Shown: in pieces, positions 11,985 through 24,094 of the stretch
Layout: each line of letters begins with the position of its first letter
How positions within the stretch are numbered: the first letter of the stretch is position 1
DNA from: Sisyra terminalis
Taxonomy: Eukaryota; Arthropoda; Insecta; Neuroptera; Sisyridae
Length of the DNA: 64,000 bases
Direction of reading: 5' to 3'
Assembly: GCA_958496175.1 (NCBI GenBank)
Contig: OY292276.1
Span: 26,740,001 to 26,804,000 of the forward strand
Made by a program: the position numbers and the translations under genes
The notes under the pieces: generated by a model
Database searches by the model: none
What the model saw: only the letters and a program-made list of their open reading frames with translations
Told to the model about the DNA's origin: nothing

Positions 11985-12049
11985 GTTGGGGAGGATTCGA
12001 TAAACCGTCATTCGAGGATTCCATTCCTGTTAACTTTTCATTTTTGTAA
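11985..12049 (+). CDS. lola: lola 3' terminal exon without zinc fingers
   Basis: A strong acceptor (TTCTTCTTCCAATAG) is followed by 21 residues starting GWGGFDKPSFED and ending NFSFL, then TAA. An AATAAA at 12064-12069 lies 15 nt after the stop. The tail has no Cys or His, so the product would be a BTB protein with no DNA-binding finger, a class known among Drosophila Lola isoforms. It is also in frame with the ATG stretch at 11813-11900 through an 84-nt intron. Confidence 0.55.
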
Positions 12050-12232
12050 AATTATCAATAAGAAATAAAATTCAATGACTCGAAATGATTTTTTCATTTG
12101 TAAAGTAAAAAAAATAAAAATGATAAGTTTTTCGTTTATACGTATTTTGAAATGGCAAAGAGCAGTAATATTATCATTTTTATTTTATGTCCCGTTATCC
12201 TTATATTTTGGGGAGTATTGTATCATTTTCAG

Positions 12233-12282
12233 GGTTCAAGTGGTCGATGTCTTGTTTTATTTTGTTGTACAATGAGTGGTAA
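12233..12282 (+). CDS. possible short terminal exon or relict
   Basis: An ATTTTCAG acceptor in the lola phase is followed by GFKWSMSC and eight more residues before TAA at 12280. GFKW is also the opening of the zinc-finger exon at 47059, so this may be the stub of a lost finger exon. A strong donor-like GTAAGTATT overlaps the stop at 12279. There is no finger, and the case is weak. Confidence 0.25.
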
Positions 12283-12552
12283 GTATTTAATAAGTGCCGT
12301 AATATAATAATAGGACGTGTATTTGTGCGTTATGGCTTTTTAAGTTTGAATATTATTTCAACGCTTATGTTATCCTTTTTTTTTAATTTTGTCATGTACT
12401 TTTCGTTTTGTGATATTTTTTTTCTCAATTGTGAGTACATTTTATGGATTAGATTAGCCGGCTTACTGTATTCGATCGTTTTTAAATTAAAAAGTGAGAT
12501 TTTAGTTAACGGTTAAACATTGCTAACCATTGCTTAAATCTCTCGCTTGCAG

Positions 12553-12800
12553 ATTATATGTACGATGTGAAGATGACAACTGACCTCTGGGTCGTAAAAC
12601 ATGGCGCCGCCGACCACGTCTTCAGCTGTAAGGCGTGTGGCCGCAGCTACAAGCATCGTGGTAATCTGCGTCGCCATGAGAATTATGAATGTGGCAAACT
12701 TGCGAGTTTTAAGTGCAATCACTGTCATCGATGTTTTCATCAACATAGCAACTTAAAACGGCACATTGACTCACAACACAGTATTACATACTTAACATAA
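12553..12800 (+). CDS. lola: lola 3' exon, zinc-finger pair 1
   Basis: It follows a CTTGCAG acceptor and encodes 82 residues. After a 25-residue lead, finger 1 is C-X2-C-X12-H-X4-C (CKACGRSY ... HENYEC), linker GKLASFK, and finger 2 is CCHH (CNHCHRCF ... HIDSQH). The tail is short, SITYLT. It is GC-richer than the other exons, and its finger 1 signature is close to the classic Lola form. It is the most upstream finger exon. Confidence 0.9.
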
Positions 12801-15124
12801 TTAAAATATCTGCTAAAAGGATAACATAAGTCATAATTAAGATACAGTATTATAAATCTCTTATTTAGTTTCAATGATTTGCACTATGATGATTCCTTTT
12901 CGATATTCAACCTCGGATATATTTTAAACAGTAATTATTTCACTTTACAAGCCTATTGATTTACAAACAATAATTACATTCTACTATTGCTATTCCGTTA
13001 TTTATCTAGCTTTATATTTGATCTGTATATTAATGAATTGGTAAACGTTAATAACGGTAGTATCTTATTTAACACAATTGTATCTAATATGCATTTTTGT
13101 GTTTATAAAATCCAAAAAATAGAAAATATTTGTTCCATTTATGGGTGCACTGGATTGGTATTCTAACATCTTTAGTACTTATTTTCCAACTCCGCATAGT
13201 TTTTGTATTAGAAAAATGAAATTTGTCTTAATTGGGTTTTGTGTTTGTATAATTTGTCGTTTAAAATCTATAATTGCCTTAATTTATTTCAGTAGAAAAG
13301 AGGTTGATGATTGTAATATTAAACTAGAATAATATAAATCATAAAAGTTCCTAATTATATAATTCGATAAGTAAATGCCAAAGAAAATACGTGTAGATTT
13401 AATTAGATTTGATAACTTTATTCCAAAAACAGTTTAATGAACTGAAATGTGTAATTTTTAAAATGCTATTAAATTATTAAGTCAAAAAATTTGTTTTTTA
13501 AGTCAAAAAAATTTTATTTAAAAGGTAGGTATTATTAGAAAGTTGCTTTTTTATGTTTGAACTATTCGAGAAAAAAATGTTTAATATCACGTTTATGTTG
13601 AATTTTAATTTATTATTTATGTTAATCAAGTGATTTGTAATAGAAATATTTTTTTTAATTGTAACTTCATTGAGAACACTACATTTAATAAAACAGACCA
13701 ATTAGTACACAGTATTTGCATTAACATTATAAAGAAATTTGTATTTTAATTATAAACTTATTCTAAGCGTCACCAACTACGTAAATGTACAAAGAAAATT
13801 TAATATATAAAAAAAATAATAGACACACATTTTCTATTCGATTCTTCTTCTAACAGTAGGCTTATGTAATTACATTTTTATATTTTTTTTGAATGACTAT
13901 GGATATTTTGTTACAGTGAACTCTTTAGAAGCCATCCTGAGTAATATTTTTCGAAAACACAAATGTCCGTCATGTGGCAAATTATATGAAAATGAAATGC
14001 TATTTAACGAACATTCGAAAAGTTGTGAACGCTGTCCACAGTGTCCTTACATTGCGTCATCCAAATTTCAAATGATTCACCATTTAGAAAAAGTACACAA
14101 CATTTCACCAAAAAGTTACGACTTAACTTAGTTTCCATTGTAGTTTTGAATTTTGAATAATTACCGCATTTACTTACATCGTGGACTACTTTCAAAAATC
14201 GTAAGAGAAAATAATTGGAACAGTTATATCTTTGACATAGAAAATACGAAAAAATACATATAAGAATAGTTAAATATTAATTATTTTTTTTTGATTTAAT
14301 ATCACAAATAATAAACAGAAATGTGAACATTTTGTGTGTAGATGCGGTAAATATTCGCATTTATAATTTAAGTTGTGGCGATAAAGATTAACACTATATT
14401 GTGAGTTATGAAAAATAAATAATCGATTTAATATTTAAGTTTTATGTTTTCTTTTGTCATTATTAATTTTCTTAGTTAAACGTTGATAATTTAAAAATGA
14501 CGCATCTCTTGAAAACAATTGTCAGAAGTGATTAATTTTAATCATGGTTTATATATTTCTATGTCCACTTAATGGTTAAAATAATATTGCGTGTAGATAT
14601 GGCTTCAAATATAGAACATTAAAACATCACTTTTTTATAAAAAAAAATTCAATGTTTTAAGAAAGCCGTTGCTTTATCTTTGAGATGCTTTGTAAGATCA
14701 ATTAAGTGAGGAATTTATGGGGTAAAACAATTTTTATATCAAAAGATAATGGCCAACAATGATTCATTTGTGGTGTGTTAATATTGAGATAATTTCGGTT
14801 TTGCTCTAACAGCAATTTTGAATGAAATACATAAAACTTTAAAAGACCTAACAAATAAGCTTTTCATGAATCTAAGAATCGGTTGTATTTTTTTTTTATC
14901 AAAAAATGTTTACACAGTTATTAAAATAAATGGTATTGAAAATCAGTGTATTGTTATAAAATAATACAGTTGAGTTTTATTGTTAGTATACTGAAAGTTA
15001 CATTAAAAAAATAAATGTATGAGTTTATACAAAAAAAATATTCTATATTTAAAACCACATATTTGAAAGCTACATTAATGGTAAATTCATCATTCATACG
15101 AAATTTATTTAGTTTCATTCATTT
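12801..15124. other. inter-exon DNA around the second finger exon
   Basis: Apart from the exon at 13917-14131, I see only AT-rich sequence with 3' UTR character and no other exon. Confidence 0.5.
13917..14131 (+). CDS. lola: lola 3' exon, zinc-finger pair 2 (short linker)
   Basis: The acceptor is TTTTGTTACAG; 71 residues. Finger 1 is CPSCGKLY ... HSKSC and finger 2 CPQCPYIA ... HLEKVH. The usual GK-x3-F linker is missing: only ER separates the last ligand of finger 1 from CPQC-type finger 2. Spacing of the two fingers on DNA would therefore differ from the other isoforms. The tail is NISPKSYDLT. Confidence 0.85.
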
Positions 15125-15313
15125 GGCACAGGCAGCTTTTAGACATGTTACTATCTAGCGACGTTTAATGCTCTATTTTGTTTTTAATTTAATTTACAAA
15201 TGAATCGACCATAATGAAAATTTAACATCAAAAGAGAAAATTATACAACGCCAGAATTAAATTAAAAACAAAATAAAAAATCAGACGTCAAATAGTGACG
15301 TCTCTTAAAGCTA
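15125..15313 (-). mobile_element. MITE, family M1, inverted copy
   Basis: This 190-bp palindromic element matches, in reverse, the copies at 23527 and 24552. Shared blocks are AATTAAATTAAAAACAAA, AAAGAGAAAATT and the GACGT ends. Confidence 0.6.
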
Positions 15314-15466
15314 CTAACGTTGTTATACTTAGAAGCCTAATTACAAATTTCAATCATACCTGATATAATAACTTACTTTCGCTTTGGTTTTGGGATTATT
15401 TTATTAAAGCTAGACACCAAATGAGATTATTAAAAATGATCAGTTGATTTTCTATGTTGGTTACAG

Positions 15467-15750
15467 ATACCATTCGATCAAGGCTTATAAATAATACGAG
15501 TCTAGGATATAACTACAATACTTCCAAAAAATCCCGTAAATCAAAGGAATTTGAATGTTATATGAATCCTGAAACACGTAAATATGAATGTCCTTTGTGT
15601 GATAAAGAATATAAAGCCCCAGAAACTTTAAAAAATCACTTGCGATCTAAGTGTCAAAAACGACCGAAATTCGGATGTAATACTTGTTATTTTACTTCTT
15701 ATTCAAAACATGAATTAAATTTTCATATGCAAAATACCAATCATGAGTAG
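15467..15750 (+). CDS. lola: lola 3' exon, zinc-finger pair 3
   Basis: The acceptor is TTGGTTACAG; 94 residues. A basic 41-residue lead (DTIRSRLINN, KKSRKSK) precedes finger 1, CPLCDKEY ... HLRSKC. Linker QKRPKFG leads to finger 2, CNTCYFTS ... HMQNTNH, whose His spacing is five residues rather than four. The stop follows directly. Confidence 0.88.
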
Positions 15751-16154
15751 GTTTATATTCAATATTTTACGTATAAAAGATATAAATGATATCTAAACCT
15801 GTCCTATTATGTTACTTTAATATCAAATTATAATTATGTATTTTTAAATAATAATAAATTTTTACTGTTTCTTTACCAATATAATATTTATCGATTTTTT
15901 TGTTAACTATTTTTTAATACAGTTTTTTAAATAAAAAAATATCAACATTGATAAATGGTATTCAAAACTTTTTAGAAGAATTTGTATTGTTTTTTATTAA
16001 GATAATATATAAAAAAAGAAACATTTTGATTTAAAGTTTAAAGGTATTAGTTAAAATTGAGTATGAAAATATCAATTCAGTGAACTATTGATTTTTTTAA
16101 TAATATTAATGCTGATACTGGTGGAGTTTCAAAATATCCAAATAACAGTGCCAT

Positions 16155-16269
16155 ATGATTGAAGCGGAAAATCAAAATATTGACAAATTCCTCAAATTAG
16201 AAGGTCATCCAATTACAAAAACGGAAGAGCAAAGAACCGAAGATCAACCTATGAAGATAGCCAAAAAAG
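16155..16269 (+). CDS. candidate alternative first exon (ATG to phase-1 donor)
   Basis: ATG 16155 opens a hydrophilic, Glu/Lys-rich frame (MIEAENQNIDKFLKLEG) of 38 codons plus one base. It ends at a weak donor, AAAAAAG|GTTTTT, in the lola phase. Splicing to the finger exon 464 bp downstream would give a small protein with two fingers and no BTB. Upstream in-frame stops exclude reading from the shared exon with the nearest AG. Codon content looks coding, but no promoter is visible. Confidence 0.4.
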
Positions 16270-16733
16270 GTTTTTTATTAATGTTTTAATTACGTATATA
16301 ATTGTGTTGAAAATTACAAGACTTAATAAAAAATTATACAGAAATAATTAATTGATCTTACAGTGTATTAACAAATTGTATACAAAACAATTAACACATT
16401 TTATATGTGCTTAGTTTATTCATTTGAATATAATACCATAAGAAATTAAAAAATATTTAAAAATATGTTTAATTGTTATTAATAAAGCATGTTTTCTCCA
16501 AATTAGACTACCTATTTAACATATTTTTTTTATCTTTTTTATTTTATTTGTAGTTTCTAGATAACACTTATGAAATTATTTTGCGATGAATTATTTATAA
16601 TGCACTATAATAGGGTAAACGGAAAGGCTTCAACCTCTACATGTAATTAAGTGTTATTTTGCGCTTTATTAGTAGTAAACGTTTCTGTTGCTAAATGATG
16701 TTATTTAAGTAACTATATTATAATTTTTTTTAG

Positions 16734-16948
16734 TCGACTACGATATGATGGATCCCAAAGTGAGAAAAGATTTCATCTGCCCACATTGCTGTCGTTCATA
16801 CACCAGAAGAGATAATTTACATCGTCATATTAAAATTGAATGCGGAAAAGAAAAATCATTCTTTTGTCCCTTTTGCCAATTTAGAAGTTATTACAAAAGT
16901 GATTTAAAAAGTCATATGATAAGACGACATGGATATGATATATATTAA
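16734..16948 (+). CDS. lola: lola 3' exon, zinc-finger pair 4
   Basis: The acceptor is a T-run ending TTTTTTTAG; 71 residues. The lead VDYDMMDPKVRKDF is short. Finger 1 is CPHCCRSY ... HIKIEC, linker GKEKSFF, finger 2 CPFCQFRS ... HMIRRH, tail GYDIY. All eight ligands are present. An ATG-headed candidate exon lies just upstream. Confidence 0.9.
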
Positions 16949-17662
16949 TAATTTATTAAAACTAAGTATCTTTTTAAATAATTGGTTATTAATTAAACCT
17001 CCCATTTACTTGTTTAGTTTTTTTTTTATTTTTTTGTATAATACAAAACTAATTTAATGGGTATCTTGCAGCGATTAATTAATAATCATAAAAAGTACTG
17101 CTGGCAGTTACATAAAAACTTCTACAAGAGAATAAGGACTGCGAGGATAAAAACACGGCAATAGATAAGTATTGAAATTAAATAATTTGATATAAGACAA
17201 ATTTGGTTGTTCAAACTTCCCTGTTCAATACAAATGCCTTTTACTTGCCCGCATTATGTACGAAATTATTGTAACTTATTTCAGTTTAATCACCTCCACA
17301 AATTGTGATACGTTCAATTGTGAACAAAAATTTTAAGAAAATACTCATAATATTGTGATATGATTGATGTTCAACATCAACAGTACAATGTAGATATGAA
17401 ATAATTTAATTTAAATTTTATACATTACTTTTAAAATAGCTACATAATTCATTCAGATTCATGACAATATGTTCTAAAACTTTCATTGTTTCTATTCCTT
17501 ATTTTTTTATCAAAACTATATAAGTTTATTAAAAATAAATTTAATTATTTAAGTGGCAACTTTTTTTATCTCTCAAATGTTAAAAGTTAGTTCAAAATAG
17601 ATATCTTATGACAATTTCGAAAAATTTCTAATGAGGATAGCACGGTTTCTAGTTATGTAATA

Positions 17663-17707
<45 letters not shown>

Positions 17708-19263
17708 ATTTATTTAAAATTTCATTTTACAAAAAATCGTGAATTTGTGAAGTATTCTTCATACTAATTTTTTAGAGATGAAGAAATCAAATTGACACCT
17801 ATGAGTATAAAAAGACATTGAATTTAATTGAACTTTTTTCTTTAACTTTCAATCAAGTTACGATTGCTGTCTGCTGCATTTAAACAAATATATTGTGAAG
17901 CAAAAGTTTAATTATACAGGCATCTATAATACTTTGGCGTTTGTAAACTATTTGAAGAATACACTATTTTACGTAGCAAGAGCTACAACAGGGTGAAAAA
18001 AAACAGTAAAATTACAGTTTCTCTTCTATGTACAAATGCCAAATTTTTAAATTAAAGTTACTTTTGCTTTTATACCGAAACTCATTCAGCAAATCTAAAA
18101 CTACTCACCATAATTTATATAAAAAATATTGGTTTTAATTTGTTTGGAAAATTATTAAAATCGCAAGGGAAATCCTTTTTTTTCTGTATTATTCTAGCGT
18201 AAAATTAGGTGAAAGCCCATGATATTTTGAAGCGAGTTCTGTAATTGATTAAAAAAGAGTTAATTTAGTCGAAAAAGAACATATTTATTTTTGTGATAAC
18301 TATCCTCTATTTTTTCGTTTATTTTTTTTTTTCTAATGTTTGTGTTCTGAATACACAGACGGAAAAAAGGTAATAATATGAATGAATTAAAATTTTAAGT
18401 ATACATATTATATTAGCCTAATATTTGCTCCATGATAAACTTCTGAGAATTTTCGTACCTTAGGTTCTTTCATTGATTAATGTGCTAAACTTGAGGTTAC
18501 ACTCATCATTATTTGCTCTTTGTTTTCAATTGAAATAAACTTTTTAAGATAATTACACATATGATTTTATATTTTTTTACAAAACAATAAAACTATTCAA
18601 AACTTTTTTTTATATAACTTTGTTTAATCTATCTGAAAATAAGGAACATTTTTTTTATATTCTTATGCGTGCCATATTTTCAGAAAGAGGGAATCCTGTA
18701 TTTAATTTGTTGTTATACATGTATGTTAATATTGGAATTTTTTCTTCAACTTTTGTTAAAATCTGTATTTGTCGAGATCTCAAAAATTTGAATAGATCGC
18801 AGTAGAAACTTATTCGTAATGTAAATGTACTTAAACTTTTAATAATTGTGATCAATGTAGGATTAATTAATAAAAAAAAATATAATTTAAACTTATTATC
18901 AAATAAACTTTTTTTTTAATACAAGCCTCTGCTTTAATTTTAAAGATATGTAAAGTAGAAACTATGATTTTTATTTCAAAATTTCTTCACGGGTTTTTGG
19001 TTGCATGTTTTTTTGCATTTAAGGGATTTAAGGTTTCCTATTTTTTTATTTTTTTTTATCACAAATTTCGTCTTTTAGTTTCTCACACATACAAATGCAA
19101 CCAATAAAATGAATCATTACTCTGATACCTCGTTGCAGCTTTTTTTCACAAATGGACTCTATTGTTATTAAACGTTTTGTTATTTTCAAAAGTTAATTTT
19201 TGTGTATGTAATTCAATTAGCTTTGGCATAAAAACGGTTTATATTAAATGAATATGTTTTCAG
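16949..19263. other. 2.3 kb inter-exon DNA, no exon recognised
   Basis: AT-rich sequence containing the TA microsatellite at 17666-17701. Candidate acceptors tested here run into stops within a few codons. Confidence 0.5.
17666..17701. repeat. (TA)n microsatellite
   Basis: Eighteen TA units flanked by near-identical AATTTATA on both sides. Confidence 0.9.
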
Positions 19264-19562
19264 TAGATTCGAATGAAAAAATGACGGATGCTGAGAAGCT
19301 GTTGCCGTACTTAATGCCATTAAACTTATCAAAAGTATTGTGGTGGAAAAGGCATCGATGTCCGCAATGTCCACGTTCTTATCAACACATCAAGCATTTA
19401 AACGCTCATCTTAAATACGAATGTGGCAAGGAACCTAGTTTCAAATGCCAATTCTGTCCACATCGCGTCAAGCAAAAAAGCAGTCTTATAAGTCATGCGA
19501 AAAATCACCATCAAATTGATTTAAGAACTTACACAAAAAATAGCAAAAAAATTAAAACTTAA
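19264..19562 (+). CDS. lola: lola 3' exon, zinc-finger pair 5
   Basis: The acceptor is ATGTTTTCAG; 99 residues. The lead is acidic then hydrophobic (MTDAEKLLPYLMPLNLSK). Finger 1 is CPQCPRSY ... HLKYEC, linker GKEPSFK, finger 2 CQFCPHRV ... HAKNHH. The tail is basic and ends KNSKKIKT. Confidence 0.9.
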
Positions 19563-20489
19563 AAACTCATATTTGATACTCTTGCATCGCTTGTTGTACC
19601 AAAAAAAAAGCTCATGGGAATTTCATTGTATGGAATTGAATCTCGATCAAGCTTTAAATAGAACAAGCAATATGAAAGTATTGAATGTTTAATGAAAACA
19701 AACTATTCTTGTCATTATCAATGTATACGATCTTTATATTTTAATAGCTTTAGAAAAAGGTATACGATTATTGTTAGTTATTGTATTCATAATTATTTTT
19801 AGTTTATTTTTTTAAATTAGCTAAGATCTCAAATTATTATTTAATATTTAACCACTAAAAAAGAAATTTGTGATTACCTTAGTAAGAAAATCAGGGTTTT
19901 ACCATTATTTATTTATAAAAGTGTAAAAATAAGAAACGTACCACTACAAACAAAAAGCATTGTTGAAACTTACAAATTTTGAAAATCGAGTATACGTAAT
20001 AATCTGTGAAAAATATAGCATTATTTATATTTGTACTAGAACTGTATATTTTTATTTAAATAAAATATATAATATGTATAATTTTTTGTGTTGATTAATT
20101 GTTTCATTCGATTTTTTTACAAAATCATCAAATATTTTATATATTTATTTTTGAGGGTGATTTTTTTATATTTCTAAAATTACCGTTAGTTGTTTTTTTT
20201 AACTCTATTAGAGTACGCTACTTTTAAATTTGCATTTCAGCCATGATCAAACTAAACTTTTATTTACTTTTTGTAAATAAATAAAAGTTCAAATGAGTTT
20301 AAATATTTTTTTTTGTTTTAGCTGTTTTATGTATGTACACAGTTATTTTTGATTAGCGTTTTTAAAATGCATGTGAATGAGTGCAAAACGGCATGTTTGG
20401 AGTGAAATCTACCGAAAAAATAAATCGTTTAGCCCTATGAAGCTTTAAACTGATTTTTATGTTGACTAAGTTCTCTAACTCTGTTCTAG
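19563..20489. other. inter-exon DNA, nothing recognised
   Basis: AT-rich and probably 3' UTR of the upstream exon followed by intron. Confidence 0.5.
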
Positions 20490-20794
20490 ATTCTACCTAT
20501 GAATTCATCAATTACAAACACGATGATCGAAAATCGAAATTCTGTTTTCTGCGTGAGGTTCGTGAAATTTGGAAGACACAAAAAAATGCCATGTTTGCGT
20601 GCCCAACATGCAAAAAATGTTACAATTACACATCCCTATCACGCCATATATATTTAGATTGCAATGTGCCATTTCAGCATAAATGCTTCATTTGTAATAG
20701 ACAATTTAAGAGAAAATACCATTTAACTAGACATCTCACCTCCCACTATCCTAAACAAAAACCAAAGATTTTAACAAAAGAACCACAAGATTAA
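20490..20794 (+). CDS. lola: lola 3' exon, zinc-finger pair 6
   Basis: The acceptor is CTCTGTTCTAG; 101 residues. A 36-residue basic lead precedes finger 1, CPTCKKCY ... HIYLDC. The linker is NVPFQHK, without the usual Gly-Lys. Finger 2 is CFICNRQF ... HLTSH, with three residues between its histidines. The tail is Lys/Pro-rich (YPKQKPKILTKEPQD). Finger 2 core KRKYHLTRH resembles those of the exons at 22472 and 26969. Confidence 0.88.
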
Positions 20795-22471
20795 AATATA
20801 ATTAAATGTTAACTTAAATACGATTTACTTAATCTAGTCTTTAAAGGAACGCTGTTTGAATCAAATATAGTGAACTTTAAGCCATACTTTTACCATGTTT
20901 TAAAAACGTTAAGTAGACTGATTCTTATAATATACATTTACTTTTACTTATTAAACACTATTTATAACTTGTTTTAACTGTGATTATACTTTAACTAAAA
21001 GAGATTCATGAAAACCTTTTTTCATATTGTCTCTTCAATCTCCCATTCACATTGTTTTCTCTAGTGCTTTTAATAATAATTTCAGTTATAGATAGTTTAT
21101 AAATTAAAAATCTTATTATAAATTAAACACAACTCTAATATGGATTATTTTTTTCAAAATTTAAATGGAAAATTTGAAACATACAAAATCATACAAATTC
21201 TGCCGGTTACAAACAATTATTGATGGAATTACCAACAATGCACACAGGGTATACTGGTTAAGAAAATATAGCAGCAATTTGTATAACAAAAATTAATGTA
21301 CAACTAAAATAGAATAGCTCTACAATATTACTGGTTTAATTAAGAGTTCTTCAACGTGCGCCAGTAATGTTATAAATAAAGACATGAAATCATTGTCTTA
21401 CATTATGCTATACCAAAATATAATAGACGTACTATTACTAATTACTATACCATATCAGTTAGTTAAAATTTAAAAAAAAAACAACAACTTGAATATGGTA
21501 CGTTTTTGTAAATGATTTACAATTCTTGTGATTTATTTTACTCATTTTTTTTTAATTTTTAGTATATAATATATAATAACAGTTCACTCTATCTCATATA
21601 CCAAAAGTTTATCTAAGAAAAATTATTGAAAAATAAAATGTAAGAGATTAATATCGTTACGTATTAAATATAACTGTCATTAAATTATTTTGTGATTATA
21701 TAGGTAGATGAAGTATATAATGTACTTATTTATTGAATAAACCAAATTATTTTCTTTTTTTACTTACCATTTTTCATTAATACATATTTTCCTTCTTTAC
21801 TAACAATTTCTTACCAATTTCTTTATTACACTATTGAAAAGTATTCTTTTTAAAAATTCATTGTAAATATAAGTTATCTCATATAATTTATCTTTTCTTA
21901 ATATTAACCTCATTTGTTATAAAAATTAAGTTATTTTTAAACCAAGCATCTTTACATAGATGTTCTGGGACTTTACATAGCTTTTTTTCAGAAGAATGGG
22001 TTTAATTTTGAACCAAAAAAAATGGATTTACTTATGTAAGTTTCAATTTTTAAATTCTTTTGAACTGATATTCATATTATATTTATTTTAGGTAAAACTT
22101 TAAAAGAAATCAAATCTAAGAAAGATATAATGCATAATATGTGATTTATTTTATTGTTAATGGAAATATTCAGAAACACTGGGGATGCCTGATTTTCATA
22201 ATGAATGAAAAGAAAAAAAATATGGGTAAGAATTCTAAATAGGAATAAAATTATGAAAAATTAAAATGTAAACTGTTTTCAATGTATTCAGATAAGTTTA
22301 TAATAAAATTCTTTATACATTTTTTTTAAAAATTTTATTTGGTTTGTTAATAATTTAGTTTAAATATTTTACCATTGATTAACAGAAATAATAAACAAAA
22401 AGTACAAATGCTTGGGATTTTTTTTTCTGTTTGCAAATTACTAACTTTTTGTTTAATTTTTTTTTTGTTAG
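20795..22471. other. 1.7 kb inter-exon DNA with two weak phase-1 frames
   Basis: At 21990 a CTTTTTTTCAG acceptor is followed by EEWV and a stop, and at about 22095 an ATTTTAG is followed by GKTLKEIKSKKD and a stop after 17 residues. Either may be chance or a decayed exon. Neither is called as a gene. Confidence 0.3.
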
Positions 22472-22779
22472 ACTGGCTGGTTTTGGACGCACAGCCAATT
22501 CAAAGGCCTCAACTCGTCCGAGCCAACCTGAGCCATCTGTTAAAATACTGCGCACGGACTATTGAAAATAAAATGATTTGTCCGCAATGTGGTCGAGAAT
22601 TCAAAAATATGAACTCATTACGAGCTCATCTTTCGCAGGACTGTGGAAAAGAAGCAAAATTTCATTGTGCGCTTTGCCCCTCACAGTTCAAAAGAAAGTA
22701 TCATTTGCAGCAACACTATTCGGTACATCGAAATATTTTACAAAATACCATTATAACAAGAGAACAAACACAATTGTAA
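22472..22779 (+). CDS. lola: lola 3' exon, zinc-finger pair 7
   Basis: The acceptor is a long T-run ending TTTTGTTAG; 102 residues. The lead DWLVLDAQPIQRPQ is comparatively GC-rich. Finger 1 is CPQCGREF ... HLSQDC, linker GKEAKFH, finger 2 CALCPSQF ... HYSVH with three residues between histidines. The tail is NILQNTIITREQTQL. Confidence 0.9.
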
Positions 22780-23526
22780 AACTGACGTAACTCATTTTCG
22801 AAAATTTCTAGTGTTTAAAACGGCGGCTTTAGGTTGACAAATTTATAGTAAACAATCCTGCTGGTATAAGAGATATAAGTTGTGTTTTTATATTGTTTCG
22901 CCTTACTATTTAAAATAGCGCCATCTGTATACCCAACTAGTATGTACTAGAAGTTTCCACAGTATAATAAATTAATCCTTTGTTACATTAAATTCACCTT
23001 ATGATAAATAAATTTCAGGTTTTTAGTAATTAAATTCATCTAAGAAATGAAATTCTACCACAATAGGATGAAATTAATTTGAAAAAATTGTATCCCTTTG
23101 TTTCATTGAATAAACAAATCGAACACAAATTGCTGATAATCTTAAACAAGATAAAATGATAGAAAATATAATCAAAAGGGTAGAAAAGAAAAATTCAGAC
23201 ATTTTAACCACCTTCGAAGTGTTCAGCTTGTGGAAGTCTGGGTATAAAGTTTTCAAATTATTTACAATGTGCAGGTAATTGGTGTTAACGAAAAACGTGT
23301 AAAAACATACCTGATATTTCTTTATATCTTAGAAATATTGATACTTTTCTTTTATTATATAATTACATCACGCTTTTAATTCTTTAGTATACAAATTGTT
23401 TTTCTTATATTAACGGTAGTGTTTTTAATCGATTTTTTAATTAATACTTATTTTCTAAAAGTTAAATTATTTCTAACCACACATCAATATATTCCGCCAA
23501 ACGGTTTTTTGAAAAAAAATATTATG
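22780..23526. other. inter-exon DNA, nothing recognised
   Basis: AT-rich; no supported exon on either strand. Confidence 0.5.
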
Positions 23527-23751
23527 GGCTCAAGTCCCTTTTAGGTCACTCAATCTCTGGCAACGTTGCATTTTTTGCTTTGTTTTTTATTCTATTCGCG
23601 ATTTTTTTGTTAATTTAATTCAAATATGGTGCAATTTTCTCTTTTGTGGCTAAATTTGCATTATGGGTCGATTTATTCGCGAATTAAATTAAAAACAAAG
23701 TAGAAAATGCGACGTTGCCAGATATTGACCGACCTAAAAGGCACATGAGCC
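23527..23751 (+). mobile_element. MITE, family M1, full-length copy
   Basis: The 225-bp element has imperfect terminal inverted repeats of about 65 bp. The left arm contains CTTTTAGGTC, CTGGCAACGT and CTTTGTTTTT, which return inverted at the right end. It has no coding frame. Confidence 0.7.
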
Positions 23752-23879
23752 AAATTCTGATTATACTTGTTGCCATTCACAAAAATCACTCCATAACGAC
23801 TCATGTCCTTTTTAGTGATATTAATATCTGGTAAAGTTACTTTTTCTTCTTTATTTTTGATGTGAAACATCTATAGGCG

Positions 23880-24060
23880 CAGGTACATCGGATCGTTTGC
23901 GTGGCGAGCGATCGCCACGCTATACAGTCACGTGTAGTATTGTGTAGTAGTAGTAGTGTGTACAATATGGCGACGCGTTGCCATGCGCAAACGACGTGCG
24001 ACTCCCTTCTCTCTCGGTTCGATGGTCTTGTTTCAGTCTTGTTTACTACAGTATACATAA
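23880..24060 (+). promoter_or_regulatory. CpG-rich patch, candidate internal promoter
   Basis: A 180-bp stretch with many CpG dinucleotides stands alone in very AT-rich DNA. It includes a 9-bp perfect hairpin, GCGTGGCGA (23899-23907) with TCGCCACGC (23912-23920). It lies directly upstream of the ATG frame at 24095 and between two M1 MITE copies. It could be a promoter of downstream 3' exons, as trans-splicing would need, or cargo of a mobile element. Confidence 0.4.
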
Positions 24061-24094
24061 CCTATGTTTTACTTGAAAAAATGAACAATAAAAT

